Below, one piece after another: positions 35,739 through 44,313 of a stretch of DNA of 63,555 nucleotides; position 1 is the stretch's first letter, and every line of letters begins with the position of its first letter. Origin of the DNA: Acidobacteriota bacterium (GTDB taxonomy: Bacteria; Acidobacteriota; Blastocatellia; Pyrinomonadales; Pyrinomonadaceae). The stretch lies in NCBI GenBank assembly GCA_003222895.1, contig QHXI01000114.1, positions 1 through 63,555 on the forward strand, written 5' to 3'. The notes beneath the pieces are model-generated. The model had not been told where the DNA came from. It did not search any database and was given only the letters and a program-made list of their open reading frames with translations. The position numbers were made by a program, and so were the translations under genes.

Positions 35739-36581
35739 ATGTTCACCCGACGTTTCTTTTCGCTGGCTCTGGCCGCGACTGTTTCGCTCGTTGTCGTCGC
35801 GACTGCGCGCGCTCAATACAAACTCGAAACTTGCGAAGACTTGAAGATCACCGAGAAGCAGTACGGCATTAGCGTAGTCGAAACCGCGACCTGCATTAAT
35901 CCCATCAAAACTTTCAGTCCTAAAGGGACGCTGCGCAACGTCAACATCGTCTATTCGTTTCCACCCGTTCCGACCGGCGCGGGCGTCACGTTTATGGTCA
36001 CCAAGAACGATGCGAACGGCGAGTACGTGCAGAACACGGACTACGCGGTTTCGCCGAATCACACGACGGCTTACGCGCGCTTCACGATTAATCAACCCGG
36101 AAAATATTTTGTCCGGTTGGCGAATTACTACAACAAGACGCAGGTGTGGGCCACCTCTGATTTTACCGTCGGCGCTGACACTGTCGGGCCACGCGCTGTA
36201 GGCAACACGGCGGCAGGTCAAGGCAGAGTCTCAATCTGCAAATCGGTAGACGACAGTTGGAATTGCGTCGGCGGATCGAACGAGTGGAAAGCGAATGCCG
36301 GCTTCGATGTGCTGTTCAAGAACCCCACGCCGGTCGGCGTGGATTTCATCGGCATCATCTTTTACAAACAAGGCGCCGACGGCAAAGACGTCGAATTCAT
36401 CAACGAGTATCAGCAGAACATCGGCGACAAAAACCGTTTTTACGCGACTGGCGGCAACGAAGTCTCTCTGCCGCCGGGAACTTACAGCGTTTACATCATC
36501 GCCTGGGGCAAGCGGGAAGTGATGGAACATCGCGGTAATCTGACCGAATATTTTGCGAAGATGACGCTGGCGGTGAAATAG
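35739..36581 (+). CDS. Secreted protein of unknown function
   Basis: A 280-residue protein with a clear signal peptide (residues 1-25, 'SLALAATVSLVVVATARAQ'). The mature part looks beta-rich, with two or three Ig-like halves: 'TFSPKGTLRNVNIVYSFPPVP', 'YARFTINQPGKYFVRLANYYN' and 'GVDFIGIIFYKQGADG'. Two cysteine pairs ('TCEDL'...'ATCINP' and 'SICKS'...'WNCVGG') may form disulfides. AAAGGAG precedes the ATG at 35739. A decayed copy of its C-terminus is at 7075-7186, so the family has duplicated within this genome. Confidence 0.8.
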   Translation: MFTRRFFSLALAATVSLVVVATARAQYKLETCEDLKITEKQYGISVVETATCINPIKTFSPKGTLRNVNIVYSFPPVPTGAGVTFMVTKNDANGEYVQNTDYAVSPNHTTAYARFTINQPGKYFVRLANYYNKTQVWATSDFTVGADTVGPRAVGNTAAGQGRVSICKSVDDSWNCVGGSNEWKANAGFDVLFKNPTPVGVDFIGIIFYKQGADGKDVEFINEYQQNIGDKNRFYATGGNEVSLPPGTYSVYIIAWGKREVMEHRGNLTEYFAKMTLAVK

Positions 36582-36590
36582 ATCGTGAAG

Positions 36591-36609
36591 CGCAAGTTGC
36601 GAACTTGCG
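36591..36609. repeat. Hairpin of the 'GCGCAAG...CTTGCG' family
   Basis: CGCAAGTTGCGAACTTGCG is a stem-loop 10 bases after a stop codon, related to the pair at 18965-19013. It may stabilise or end the transcript of the secreted protein. Confidence 0.65.
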
Positions 36610-36641
36610 ATCGCCGTGAGTTCGTCATTCCACCAAGCTCG

Positions 36642-36884
36642 CTAAGCCGCCCGCTTTCTCTTCTCTTTGAACACCAGACGCATCAGCCACGCCGGCATGG
36701 ACCAGGTGTGGCCGTCGATATCTCGCTCAACAATTACGCGGCGCTGATCGTTCAAGCAGGTCTCGATGACCGTGATGGTCGCATCGCCGTCTGCGTACCT
36801 GCGGCCGATCAAGTCGGCATTAGCATCGGGTCGGGTCTCCACTCGTTTCGCTCGAAACGGCAGAGTAATTTGTCGCGCGCTCAT
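36642..36884 (-). CDS. Small basic protein of unknown function
   Basis: An 80-residue protein starting 'MSARQITLPFRAKRVETR', then 'GRRYADGDATITVIETC' and 'VIVERDIDGHTWSMPAWLMRLVF'. It has an AGAGG ribosome site six bases before the ATG at 36884. The pattern of a short beta domain ending in a basic 'KEKRKRAA' tail recalls small proteins carried near recombinases and plasmids in this phylum, but I cannot name the family. It converges on the secreted protein gene. Confidence 0.55.
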   Translation of the reverse strand: MSARQITLPFRAKRVETRPDANADLIGRRYADGDATITVIETCLNDQRRVIVERDIDGHTWSMPAWLMRLVFKEKRKRAA

Positions 36885-37062
36885 ATGAACCTCTCTGGGC
36901 GTTGACTGCGTCGCCACTAACTTAGATTACGACGCCGTCAAAGAAGTTGTTCTGAACTATCGGGAATTGTGCAGTACCGATGCTAAAGCTTGCGCGTTAA
37001 CAGCAGGTGAATAAAATGAGAACTTCTTGTGAAATTTGGGGCCTGCTCCAGCGGAGAAATCG

Positions 37063-37233
37063 ATGAATCATCTCAAGGCGCGTCTGCTCGCGCTCTTCGT
37101 CATCATCGTGTTCGCTGGTCTGACTTATTTCGGCTGGCGCCAATTGATGACGGAAGGAAAGTACTCGCTGAAACTCGCCCACCGCTTCGCGGCGAAATCA
37201 AACCACGCTTCTCGGTTCGGAGTTCTCTGCTAG
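37063..37233 (+). CDS. Small one-helix membrane protein, possibly truncated
   Basis: Fifty-six codons. Residues 1-35 ('ARLLALFVIIVFAGLTYFGW' is the membrane helix) look like a genuine small membrane protein; residues 40-56 are basic and of a different character, as if a second helix had been lost to a frameshift. CAGCGGAGAAATCG precedes the ATG. It lies 49 bases before the amidase. No function can be given. Confidence 0.4.
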   Translation: MNHLKARLLALFVIIVFAGLTYFGWRQLMTEGKYSLKLAHRFAAKSNHASRFGVLC

Positions 37234-37282
37234 GCTGCTTCAAACTTGTCCGCAAGTCCTCCAACGAATAATCTCTCCCACT

Positions 37283-39094
37283 ATGAACACTCGTCGTCAA
37301 TTTTTGATTCGCGCGCCGCTCGCCGCGCTCGTCGGGACCGTTGCCTGGAAACACGCGCTGACGTCTAACGCACAAACTCCGTCGCCGACTCCAACCACGG
37401 CCGGAGCGCCGCCGACGTTTGGCACCGGGCCAGGCGCAGGTCCGCCGGTCACTCCCGATACGTTCGCCGAAGCAGAAAAGCTGATGCAGGTGACGATGAC
37501 CCCGGGTGAGCGGCAGCAGGCTGCGGACACCTGGCGCACTTCGCTCGCGCAATATCTCGAACGCCGCACCGGACCACGCAAAGTCAGAATCACCGACACC
37601 GACGTGCCGGCAACGCTTTGGAATCCAATGCTTCCGGGGCTCAAAGTCGAGCCAACGCGCGAACAATTTATCAGATCGAAATCGATTAGCGCGCCGCTTC
37701 CTGCTGCGGACGACGACATCGCTTTCGCTCCGGTGACGCAACTGTCGCATTGGATCGAATCACGTAAGCTCACGTCTGAACGACTCACAAATATCTATCT
37801 GAGCCGTATCGAACGATTCGATCCCAAACTTAGATCGATCATCACGCTAACAAAAGATCATGCGCTCGCGCGTGCGAAACAAGCTGACCGTGAAATTGCT
37901 GCGGGCAGATATCGCGGGCCACTGCATGGCATTCCTTACGGCGTGAAAGATTTGCTCGACACCAAAGACATTCCAACCACGTATGGCGCTGAGCCATTTC
38001 GCAATCGTGTGCCGGCGGCGGATGCGTTCGTCGTGCGAAGGCTGAACGAAGCAGGCGCGGTGATGCTGGCGAAGCTTTCGCTCGGCGCGCTTGCCCTCAA
38101 CGACATTTGGTTCGGCGGACAGACGATGAACCCGTGGCTTTTGGAAGAAGGCGCGTCGGGATCGAGCGCCGGGCCGGGCGCCGCCACCGCCGCCGCGTTC
38201 GTCGCGTTTTCAGTCGGCAGCGAAACCGGCGGCAGCATCGTCAGTCCGGCGATGCGCTGCGGCGTCACCGGTCTGCGTCCGACGTTTGGCCGTGTCGCGC
38301 GCACCGGCGCGATGACGCTTTGCTGGTCGCTCGACAAACTTGGCCCAATGACGCGTTCAGTGGAAGACGCTATGCTCGTGCTGCACGCGATCAGCGGGCC
38401 AGACGCAGGCGATCCTTCGAGCCTGCCGAGCCGTCTCGACTTTGACGCGAACGCATCAATCGCCGGATTGAAAGTGGGTTACATCGCGCCATGGATGAAA
38501 GAGAGCCCGGCGACCGACGTCGACAGCAGCGCGATGGATACAATGAAGAGACTCGGCATGCATCTGCAGGAAGTGGCGCTGCCCGATTGGCCGTACAGTT
38601 CCCTGATGCCGATCCTGTTTGCCGAAGGCGCGGCGTCGTTCGAAGAGCTGGCGCTCAACAACCAACTCCGCGAATTGAAGGTCCAGGTCAAAGACGCGTG
38701 GCCCAACCTGTTTCGACAGGCGCGATTTCTTTCGGCGGTCGATTTCGTTCAGGCCGATCGCTTGCGCCGCAAAGTCGCGCTCGAAATGGCGCGCGTATTT
38801 AGAGATGTTGATCTATTGATAGTCCCGTCGCTGCGCGACGAGCAATTGACGATCACAAACTTCACCGGACATCCGTCGCTGACGATGCGCGCCGGTTTTG
38901 TGGAAGTATCGGAAGCGAGAAGCGACTGGGCTCCCGATCCGGCCAACCCTCTGCCCAGGTTCAATCCGCCGCGCCGCGTGCCGCACGGCGTCACGATCCT
39001 TGGGCGTCTGTTCGATGACGGTTTGCTGGGCCAGGTCGGCGTCGCGCTGGAACGAGAGTTCAATGTCGTGAAAGAGAGACCACCCGGGTTCTGA
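37283..39094 (+). CDS. Tat-exported amidase (amidase-signature family)
   Basis: A 603-residue enzyme. The N-terminus 'MNTRRQFLIRAPLAALVG' is a twin-arginine signal, then a Pro/Thr/Ala linker. The amidase-signature domain covers about residues 140-580 with the Ser-cis-Ser-Lys triad: Lys in 'GIPYGVKDLLDT', and two Ser in 'GSSAGPGAATAAAFVAFSVG' and 'SETGGSIVSPAMRCGV'. It resembles GatA, but export and lack of GatB/GatC nearby point to hydrolysis of small amides or peptides outside the cytoplasm. The AS domain has an unusually long N-terminal extension of about 130 residues. Confidence 0.92.
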   Translation: MNTRRQFLIRAPLAALVGTVAWKHALTSNAQTPSPTPTTAGAPPTFGTGPGAGPPVTPDTFAEAEKLMQVTMTPGERQQAADTWRTSLAQYLERRTGPRKVRITDTDVPATLWNPMLPGLKVEPTREQFIRSKSISAPLPAADDDIAFAPVTQLSHWIESRKLTSERLTNIYLSRIERFDPKLRSIITLTKDHALARAKQADREIAAGRYRGPLHGIPYGVKDLLDTKDIPTTYGAEPFRNRVPAADAFVVRRLNEAGAVMLAKLSLGALALNDIWFGGQTMNPWLLEEGASGSSAGPGAATAAAFVAFSVGSETGGSIVSPAMRCGVTGLRPTFGRVARTGAMTLCWSLDKLGPMTRSVEDAMLVLHAISGPDAGDPSSLPSRLDFDANASIAGLKVGYIAPWMKESPATDVDSSAMDTMKRLGMHLQEVALPDWPYSSLMPILFAEGAASFEELALNNQLRELKVQVKDAWPNLFRQARFLSAVDFVQADRLRRKVALEMARVFRDVDLLIVPSLRDEQLTITNFTGHPSLTMRAGFVEVSEARSDWAPDPANPLPRFNPPRRVPHGVTILGRLFDDGLLGQVGVALEREFNVVKERPPGF

Positions 39095-39270
39095 GCGCGA
39101 CACGTCACCGCAGAAACGTCGACGCCTTCTTTGCGCGCGTCGAGCAGATGACCGGCAGCCCGTCGCGGAAAGTTTTGTAAAGCGTCGGGGCGCTTTTCGC
39201 AACATGAATAATTGAAGCCGATGGTTGGATCTTTGGCCAGCAAGGGTTACATGTTTTCTCAGATCGAAAC

Positions 39271-40023
39271 ATGCTTATAGAAATCGGACACGTAGAAGCG
39301 ATCTTCCGGTATCCCGTGAAGTCCATGGCGGGCGAACGACTTGACGTCGCCGAGCTGGGCTGGCACGGCCTCGATGGCGATCGGCGCCTGGCATTCCGGC
39401 GGATTGATGACCGCGGCGAGTTCCCGTGGTTGAGCGCGGGCAAGCTTCCCGACCTGGTCACGTTTGTTCCACGTCGTCGTGAAGACAGTGCTCAGGAAGA
39501 AGTTCCGACGCATGTTCGCACGCCGAATGGCGAAGAGATGTCTATCTTCGGAGAGGACCTGGCCGCGGAAGTCGGGCGCCGGTACGGGGCTCCCGTGCAG
39601 ATGATGCAGTTGAAGCATGGCATCTTCGACGAAGCGACTATCTCAGTGATCGCCTCCGATACCGTGCGCGAGATTGGACGACTCGCAGGGCGTCGCATGG
39701 ACGTGAGACGATTTCGCCCGAATGTGGTAGTTCGTTTACTGAGATCGGTTCCCTTCCAGGAGGATGAATGGTTGGGCGGTGTGCTTTCATTCGGCGAGGG
39801 CGATGACGCCCCCGCCATCGCCGTCACAATGCACGACGTTCGCTGCTCGATGGTGAACCTTGATCCCGACTCGGCAAGTCGGGCTCCCGAAGTGCTGAAG
39901 GCGGTCGTTCGTGCGAACCAGAACAACGCGGGAATCTACGGCGCGGTCACTCGTATTGGTCGACTGGCGGTCGGTCAGACTGTGCTGCTTCGGGCGGCCA
40001 CCGAGAAAAGGGAACGTGGGTGA
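39271..40023 (+). CDS. MOSC-domain protein
   Basis: A 250-residue protein: residues 1-75 are the MOSC N-terminal beta-barrel ('AIFRYPVKSMAGERLDVAEL'), residues 90-240 the MOSC domain. The conserved cysteine that ligates the molybdenum cofactor is in 'HDVRCSMVNLDPDSA', matching the family RC-x4-DP pattern. MOSC proteins act in N-hydroxylated-compound reduction or sulfur transfer to the cofactor. It fits with moaA at 3.8 kb but is not linked to it. Confidence 0.88.
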   Translation: MLIEIGHVEAIFRYPVKSMAGERLDVAELGWHGLDGDRRLAFRRIDDRGEFPWLSAGKLPDLVTFVPRRREDSAQEEVPTHVRTPNGEEMSIFGEDLAAEVGRRYGAPVQMMQLKHGIFDEATISVIASDTVREIGRLAGRRMDVRRFRPNVVVRLLRSVPFQEDEWLGGVLSFGEGDDAPAIAVTMHDVRCSMVNLDPDSASRAPEVLKAVVRANQNNAGIYGAVTRIGRLAVGQTVLLRAATEKRERG

Positions 40024-40235
40024 TCGAAACACAAGTGTTGTAAAGCCATAATTATCTTGTCAAAACTCGCGCGCCAAGTGCCTGCTTGTCATGTTGGGTT
40101 TCTTGTTGCCGCATACATTGCTCGGCGATCATCGGAACGATCTTAGGTGTGCGTTGTTGCGATGCAGTCGTGACATCAACGACGATGTCGAGCAAATCAT
40201 TGAGCCCCGCATGACATGGTACTGGGGAGGATGAA

Positions 40236-40928
40236 ATGAGATTTCTACAATTTGTAATTCTGTTCCTATTAGTCTCTGTAGCCTTGTCGAAGGTTCCGGC
40301 GCTATCTGGCAAAACTCCCACTGACGTTGCACAAGTAACGACGCTCATCTTCCTACCGCAAGAACAGGAGATTGAACTTGCGTTGAGCGCCGGCCCAGAG
40401 CACCTGCGCAGCGAGGCAACGATTTACGTTTTTAGCACGAAAGGCTATGAAAAGATCCGGACCGGCAAAAATGGATTTACCTGCATGGTCAATCGCGATG
40501 GCAATCAAGCTGGTGATAACGATCTCAAGCCCACTTGTTGGGACGCTGAGGGCAGCGCCACGATTGTTCCGGTGATGCTTCGCGTTGGGCAACTGCTTGC
40601 GCAAGGACGAACGGCCGACGAAATCAAGCATGACATTGAAGCCGGATTCAGCGCCGGGCGTTTTTCCAGTCCGCGCAAGACCGGGATCGCGTACATGCTC
40701 AGGGGCGACGTGCAATACGATCCCAAAACTAAAGAAATCAGCAAGACATTATTCCCGCCTCACTACATGATCTACGCGCCAGGAGTTACAAATGCGGACA
40801 TTGGGATGGATATGGACGCATACAAAAAACACCCCGCACTGCCGCTCTTGTATTCGGGTTATTCGGGCGGAGCGCGCACGGCTTATATCATCGTGATGGC
40901 GACAGAAGACAAAGGACATCCTCACTGA
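40236..40928 (+). CDS. Exported protein of unknown function
   Basis: A 230-residue protein with a signal peptide (residues 1-18, 'FVILFLLVSVALS'). The mature part begins with 'TDVAQVTTLIFLPQEQEIELALSAGPEHL' (in part) and contains one possible disulfide pair ('GFTCMVNRD', 'KPTCWDAEG'). 'PPHYMIYAPGVTNADIG' and 'PLLYSGYSGGARTAYIIVM' look conserved-type but I do not recognise the family. GGGGAGGATGAA precedes the ATG. The last bases overlap the end of the convergent SnoaL-like gene. Confidence 0.75.
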   Translation: MRFLQFVILFLLVSVALSKVPALSGKTPTDVAQVTTLIFLPQEQEIELALSAGPEHLRSEATIYVFSTKGYEKIRTGKNGFTCMVNRDGNQAGDNDLKPTCWDAEGSATIVPVMLRVGQLLAQGRTADEIKHDIEAGFSAGRFSSPRKTGIAYMLRGDVQYDPKTKEISKTLFPPHYMIYAPGVTNADIGMDMDAYKKHPALPLLYSGYSGGARTAYIIVMATEDKGHPH

Positions 40929-41365
40929 CTTTGTTCTTCGTGCCCAACAAATCGCTGGACCGGCGCGGCTGAGTCGGCCACGTCGTTGGACCTCGACATG
41001 CTCTCGAGCGGAATCTTTGTATCCGCAAAGACTTGCCACAGGATGACCCGGCCGTCTTTCACAACTGCTTTCCACGCCGCCGGCAAACGCCAGCTTGTAT
41101 CGGACTTTCCTTTGAATGAACCGCTGGCGGAACCAAACATCGCAAAGGTGTCGCCCTGCTCGAATATCTCATTCACTTCGATCGAGTAGTCAGGAAACCA
41201 TTCGAAGTAGCCGCGCCAACCGGCGATCATCTTCTCTTTGTCAATAACTTCATTTCCATGCGCATCGATGAATCGATGGTCCCCGCTCATCAGTTCACCG
41301 AGACCTTCAACGTCGTGCGCGTTGATGCGATCGATGAAGACCTGGATTGTTTCTTTGTTCGTCAT
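40922..41365 (-). CDS. SnoaL-like (NTF2-fold) protein
   Basis: A 147-residue protein of the NTF2-like/SnoaL-type fold: 'IQVFIDRINAHDVEGLGELMSGDHRFID', 'GWRGYFEWFPDYSIEVNEIF' and 'AWKAVVKDGRVILWQVFAD' show the usual helix-sheet pattern and the central hydrophobic pocket. Family members are cyclases, isomerases or have no known activity. Half an outer arm of the CCACAGATTAC repeat lies just before its start, in the leader shared with the divergent porin. Confidence 0.8.
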   Translation of the reverse strand: MTNKETIQVFIDRINAHDVEGLGELMSGDHRFIDAHGNEVIDKEKMIAGWRGYFEWFPDYSIEVNEIFEQGDTFAMFGSASGSFKGKSDTSWRLPAAWKAVVKDGRVILWQVFADTKIPLESMSRSNDVADSAAPVQRFVGHEEQSQ

Positions 41366-41436
41366 AAGCAGTTATCCGCAGATTACCCGGATTTCACAGA
41401 TTGGCAAGTCAATGACGGCGACAATTTCTTTTCCTG

Positions 41437-41480
41437 TTAACTTCGATTTAACTTCGGATTCACTTCGCTGTAACTTGCCA
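41437..41480 (+). promoter_or_regulatory. Four tandem 11-bp repeats: probable Pho operator of the phosphate cluster
   Basis: TTAACTTCGAT, TTAACTTCGGA, TTCACTTCGCT and GTAACTTGCCA follow without a gap. The 11-bp period and the TTAAC core match the layout of known PhoB (7+4 bp) and PhoP (TTAACA) boxes. TAATCT at 41485 can serve as -10. The first gene downstream is the porin of the pst cluster, whose last genes are phoB and phoR, so autoregulation is expected. Confidence 0.75.
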
Positions 41481-41546
41481 AATGTAATCTGTCGCGTGCT
41501 TCAACACGCGCGCGTTTCTTTTCAACCCAAACAAATGAGGAATGCC

Positions 41547-43091
41547 ATGCTCAAAAATAGAACCAGTAATCTAATCACACGCGCAATTCTTGGACTCGCG
41601 GTCGTCTTGATCACTCAGGTGATTGTACGCGCACAAACAGATGTCGCGAACGCGATTCCGGTAGTGCCCGTCTCGTTAAAATCCAAAGACGAGCCGACAA
41701 CGACTGAGAAGTTCAAAGCGTTGGAAGAAGAGCTACAGGCCCAGCGGAAGAGCATCGAAGGCATGCGGGCGATCATTACCGAGCAACAGCGGGTGATCGA
41801 AACGCTCCTTCCTAAAGGTACGAGCGGCGAACTCAAAGCGAATGTCGCGTCGGACAAAGGCGCGATACTGGCTGCACCATCCACAGTGGACGCTGATCAA
41901 AACCAAACGAATCCGCTCGAAGATCGCGTCAAAAAACTCGAAGGCAAAGTCCTTTCGATCGGACCATTCCGTTTCAGCGGCGATTTTCGTCTGCGCTTTG
42001 ACGGCATCTTTCGCAAACCAGATTCAACTCCGCCTGCGGGCTTTGCGCCGCTGACGCATCAGCAGAATGCGCGCATGCGTTACCGGCTGCGCTTTAACTT
42101 CGACACGGACATCAATCCGAAAGTTAGTTTTCACGGACAACTTGCGACCGGTCCAATCAACAACGCGCTGACGATGGACCAGGACTTCGGCGAGACCGCA
42201 ACGCGTCATCCGTTGTTCGACGATGACATTCGCTTCAACGGCTTCAACGAAAAGTACGTCCTGTCGTTCAAGAACAACGGATTGAAAGCCGCGAGTCTCG
42301 AGCTGCGCGCCGGCCAATACATCTTAAGTAATCCGAACGTCGCGATCGTGACCGTGGGCAGCCCGCTTGCTTTGGCCGGCGACAAAGTCGGCTCGACCGG
42401 GCGCGCTGCAAATCTTTTCCACCAGGGCCTACTGCTGAATCAGAAATTCAACGACCGTTGGAGCAGCCAGTTCGGCGGTGACATTCAGATTTACCGCAAT
42501 CCAAATCAGATTCAGTTGGCTTCAACCGTGGCGGGCGTGCCGCTAATCGTGCAGAACGGCCTCGGCATCACTCTTTCAGGACCGCTCACCGGGACCGGCA
42601 ACGCGACGACCACAAACGGCGGCGCGATCTATACCGCCCGGAATTTCGAGATCGCGCGACTGACGTACCGCTTGAATTGGGCCGGATTCAAGAGCGGCGC
42701 GCGCATCTATCCGGTGACCTTCAACGTCCAGGCAGCGCGAAATGTCGGCGTTGGAATTCGGGAACGCGATGCGATGCTCGCAGCAATTCAAATCGGCAAG
42801 GTCGCCAATCGCGGCGACATCGCGTTCCTGTACGTGTTCTCACGAAAGGGCGCGAACTCGATGATCTCGCAGGTCACGGATGATGATTTGGGCACGAATA
42901 GCGGCGTCAACATTCGCACGCATCACTTCCGGTTCGATTACGGACTAGCGAAGAGAATCTCTCTGCAAAGCTTGCTTTACATTCAGAATGAATTGCGGAG
43001 CAGCGGCGACTTTCCGAATTTTTTCGTCCCGCTGAACGCATTCACCCCGCGCCAATATCGTCTGCAGGAACAAATTGTTTTCAGCTTTTAA
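41547..43091 (+). CDS. Putative outer-membrane porin with coiled-coil N-terminus
   Basis: A 514-residue protein: a signal peptide (1-30), a coiled coil at about 53-88 ('KFKALEEELQAQRKSIEG' and on), a second short helix with 'DRVKKLEGKVLSI', and then from about 130 to the end alternating strands of a beta-barrel ('RFSGDFRLRFDG', 'RMRYRLRFNFDTDI', 'FRFDYGLAKRISLQS'), closing with Phe, the usual final residue of outer-membrane barrels ('LQEQIVFSF'). A porin at the head of a pst operon suggests uptake of phosphate across the outer membrane. The start is chosen from GAGG six bases upstream. Confidence 0.85.
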   Translation: MLKNRTSNLITRAILGLAVVLITQVIVRAQTDVANAIPVVPVSLKSKDEPTTTEKFKALEEELQAQRKSIEGMRAIITEQQRVIETLLPKGTSGELKANVASDKGAILAAPSTVDADQNQTNPLEDRVKKLEGKVLSIGPFRFSGDFRLRFDGIFRKPDSTPPAGFAPLTHQQNARMRYRLRFNFDTDINPKVSFHGQLATGPINNALTMDQDFGETATRHPLFDDDIRFNGFNEKYVLSFKNNGLKAASLELRAGQYILSNPNVAIVTVGSPLALAGDKVGSTGRAANLFHQGLLLNQKFNDRWSSQFGGDIQIYRNPNQIQLASTVAGVPLIVQNGLGITLSGPLTGTGNATTTNGGAIYTARNFEIARLTYRLNWAGFKSGARIYPVTFNVQAARNVGVGIRERDAMLAAIQIGKVANRGDIAFLYVFSRKGANSMISQVTDDDLGTNSGVNIRTHHFRFDYGLAKRISLQSLLYIQNELRSSGDFPNFFVPLNAFTPRQYRLQEQIVFSF

Positions 43092-43110
43092 CGTGAAGAG
43101 GAGATCCCCA

Positions 43111-44166
43111 ATGTCATTTTCGAAAATCACCGCGCTTATTTTGGTCGCAACTTTTTCCATCGCGCTAACGGCTTGCAGCGGCGGCTCGAGCAACGAAATT
43201 CGTCTGCAAGGCGCTGGCGCGACTTTTCCAAATCCGCTTTATCAAAAGTGGCTGAGCGAGTACGGCAAAGCGCACGCGAACATCAAGATCGATTATCAAT
43301 CGATCGGATCGGGCGGCGGCATCAAGCAGATTCAAGCCCGCACAGTCGATTTCGGCGCGTCTGATTCGCCGATGAAAGATGAAGATCTGAAAGCCGCGCC
43401 GGGAGAAATCTTGCACATCCCCACCGTGCTAGGCGCAGTCGTGATCACCTACAACTTGAACGGGGTGTCGCAGCCGCTGCGGTTCTCTCCCGACGTAGTC
43501 GCGGACATCTTTCTCGGCAAGATCAAGAAATGGAACGACGCCCGCATCAAGGCTGACAACGCGAACGCGACTCTTCCCGACCTAGACATTACCGTCGCGC
43601 ATCGTTCCGACGGCAGCGGCACCAGCGCGGTCTTCACCGATTACCTTTCGAAAGTGAGTGCCGAGTGGAAAGAGAAAGTGGGCGCGGGCACATCGCCGAA
43701 TTGGCCCGTAGGAATTGGCGGCAAAGGCAACGAAGGCGTGACCGGCCAAGTGAAGCAAACGCCGAACACCATCGGTTATGTCGAGTTGGCTTATGCGGCG
43801 CAAAACAAATTGCCCGTCGCCTTGATCAAGAACAAGTCGGGAAATTTCATCGAGCCGACGATTGACGCGGTGACTGCGGCCGCGGCTGGTGCACTCGCGA
43901 CAACGCCTGACGACTTGCGTGTTTCGATTACGGATTCAGCGGGGGCCACGGCTTATCCGATTTCGAGCTACACCTACATCCTCGCGTACAAAAATCAATC
44001 TGACGAAGCGAAAGGAAAGGCGCTGGTTGATTTTATCTGGTGGGGGATTCATGACGGCGAATCGTTCGCGAAGGATTTGCTGTACGCGCCGCTGCCGGCA
44101 GAGATCGTGAAGCGCGCAGAAACCAAGATCAATTCCATCACGGCGAATGGAAAGGCGCTGCGGTAG
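43111..44166 (+). CDS. pstS: Phosphate-binding lipoprotein PstS
   Basis: A 351-residue periplasmic phosphate-binding protein. The lipobox 'IALTAC' makes C21 the likely lipidated residue, so it is membrane-tethered. 'LQGAGATFPNPLYQKWL' is the conserved N-terminus, 'SIGSGGGIKQI' and 'DFGASDSPM' bind phosphate, and 'VAHRSDGSGTSAVFTDYL' is the hinge-region motif. GAGGAG precedes the ATG at 43111, and the porin stop is 19 bases upstream. A REPIN-like hairpin pair follows the stop. Confidence 0.96.
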   Translation: MSFSKITALILVATFSIALTACSGGSSNEIRLQGAGATFPNPLYQKWLSEYGKAHANIKIDYQSIGSGGGIKQIQARTVDFGASDSPMKDEDLKAAPGEILHIPTVLGAVVITYNLNGVSQPLRFSPDVVADIFLGKIKKWNDARIKADNANATLPDLDITVAHRSDGSGTSAVFTDYLSKVSAEWKEKVGAGTSPNWPVGIGGKGNEGVTGQVKQTPNTIGYVELAYAAQNKLPVALIKNKSGNFIEPTIDAVTAAAAGALATTPDDLRVSITDSAGATAYPISSYTYILAYKNQSDEAKGKALVDFIWWGIHDGESFAKDLLYAPLPAEIVKRAETKINSITANGKALR

Positions 44167-44172
44167 ATAACT

Positions 44173-44313
44173 CCCTCTCCCTTTGGGAGAGGGCCGGGGT
44201 GAGGGCCTAGCGCGACCTAACCGGAATTTATTTCTCTTTTGGGCTTTCGTGAGTCGGACGAAAAAAGAAAATCCAATGGTCGCGTCACTAAGCCCTCACC
44301 CAAAGGGAGAGGG
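44173..44313. repeat. REPIN-like paired palindrome, copy 2, between pstS and pstC
   Basis: CCCTCTCCC-TTT-GGGAGAGGG (44173-44193) is a perfect 9-bp hairpin followed by a GGTGAGGG box; the inverse copy GCCCTCACCCAAAGGGAGAGGG lies at 44292-44313. The second half is inside the first codons of pstC. The stem right after pstS could protect the 3' end of its mRNA. Confidence 0.88.

Noticed and set aside
39880-39900. CCCGACT-CGGCA-AGTCGGG hairpin as another REP copy
   Set aside because: It lies inside the conserved MOSC coding sequence next to the cofactor cysteine and shares only a few bases with the 30.2-kb REP.
40052-40220. Minus-strand open frame with protein-like composition ('DLLDIVVDVTTASQQRTPKI')
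   Set aside because: It overlaps the start of a better-supported exported-protein gene, has no usable start signal and I recognise no family; could be a gene relic.
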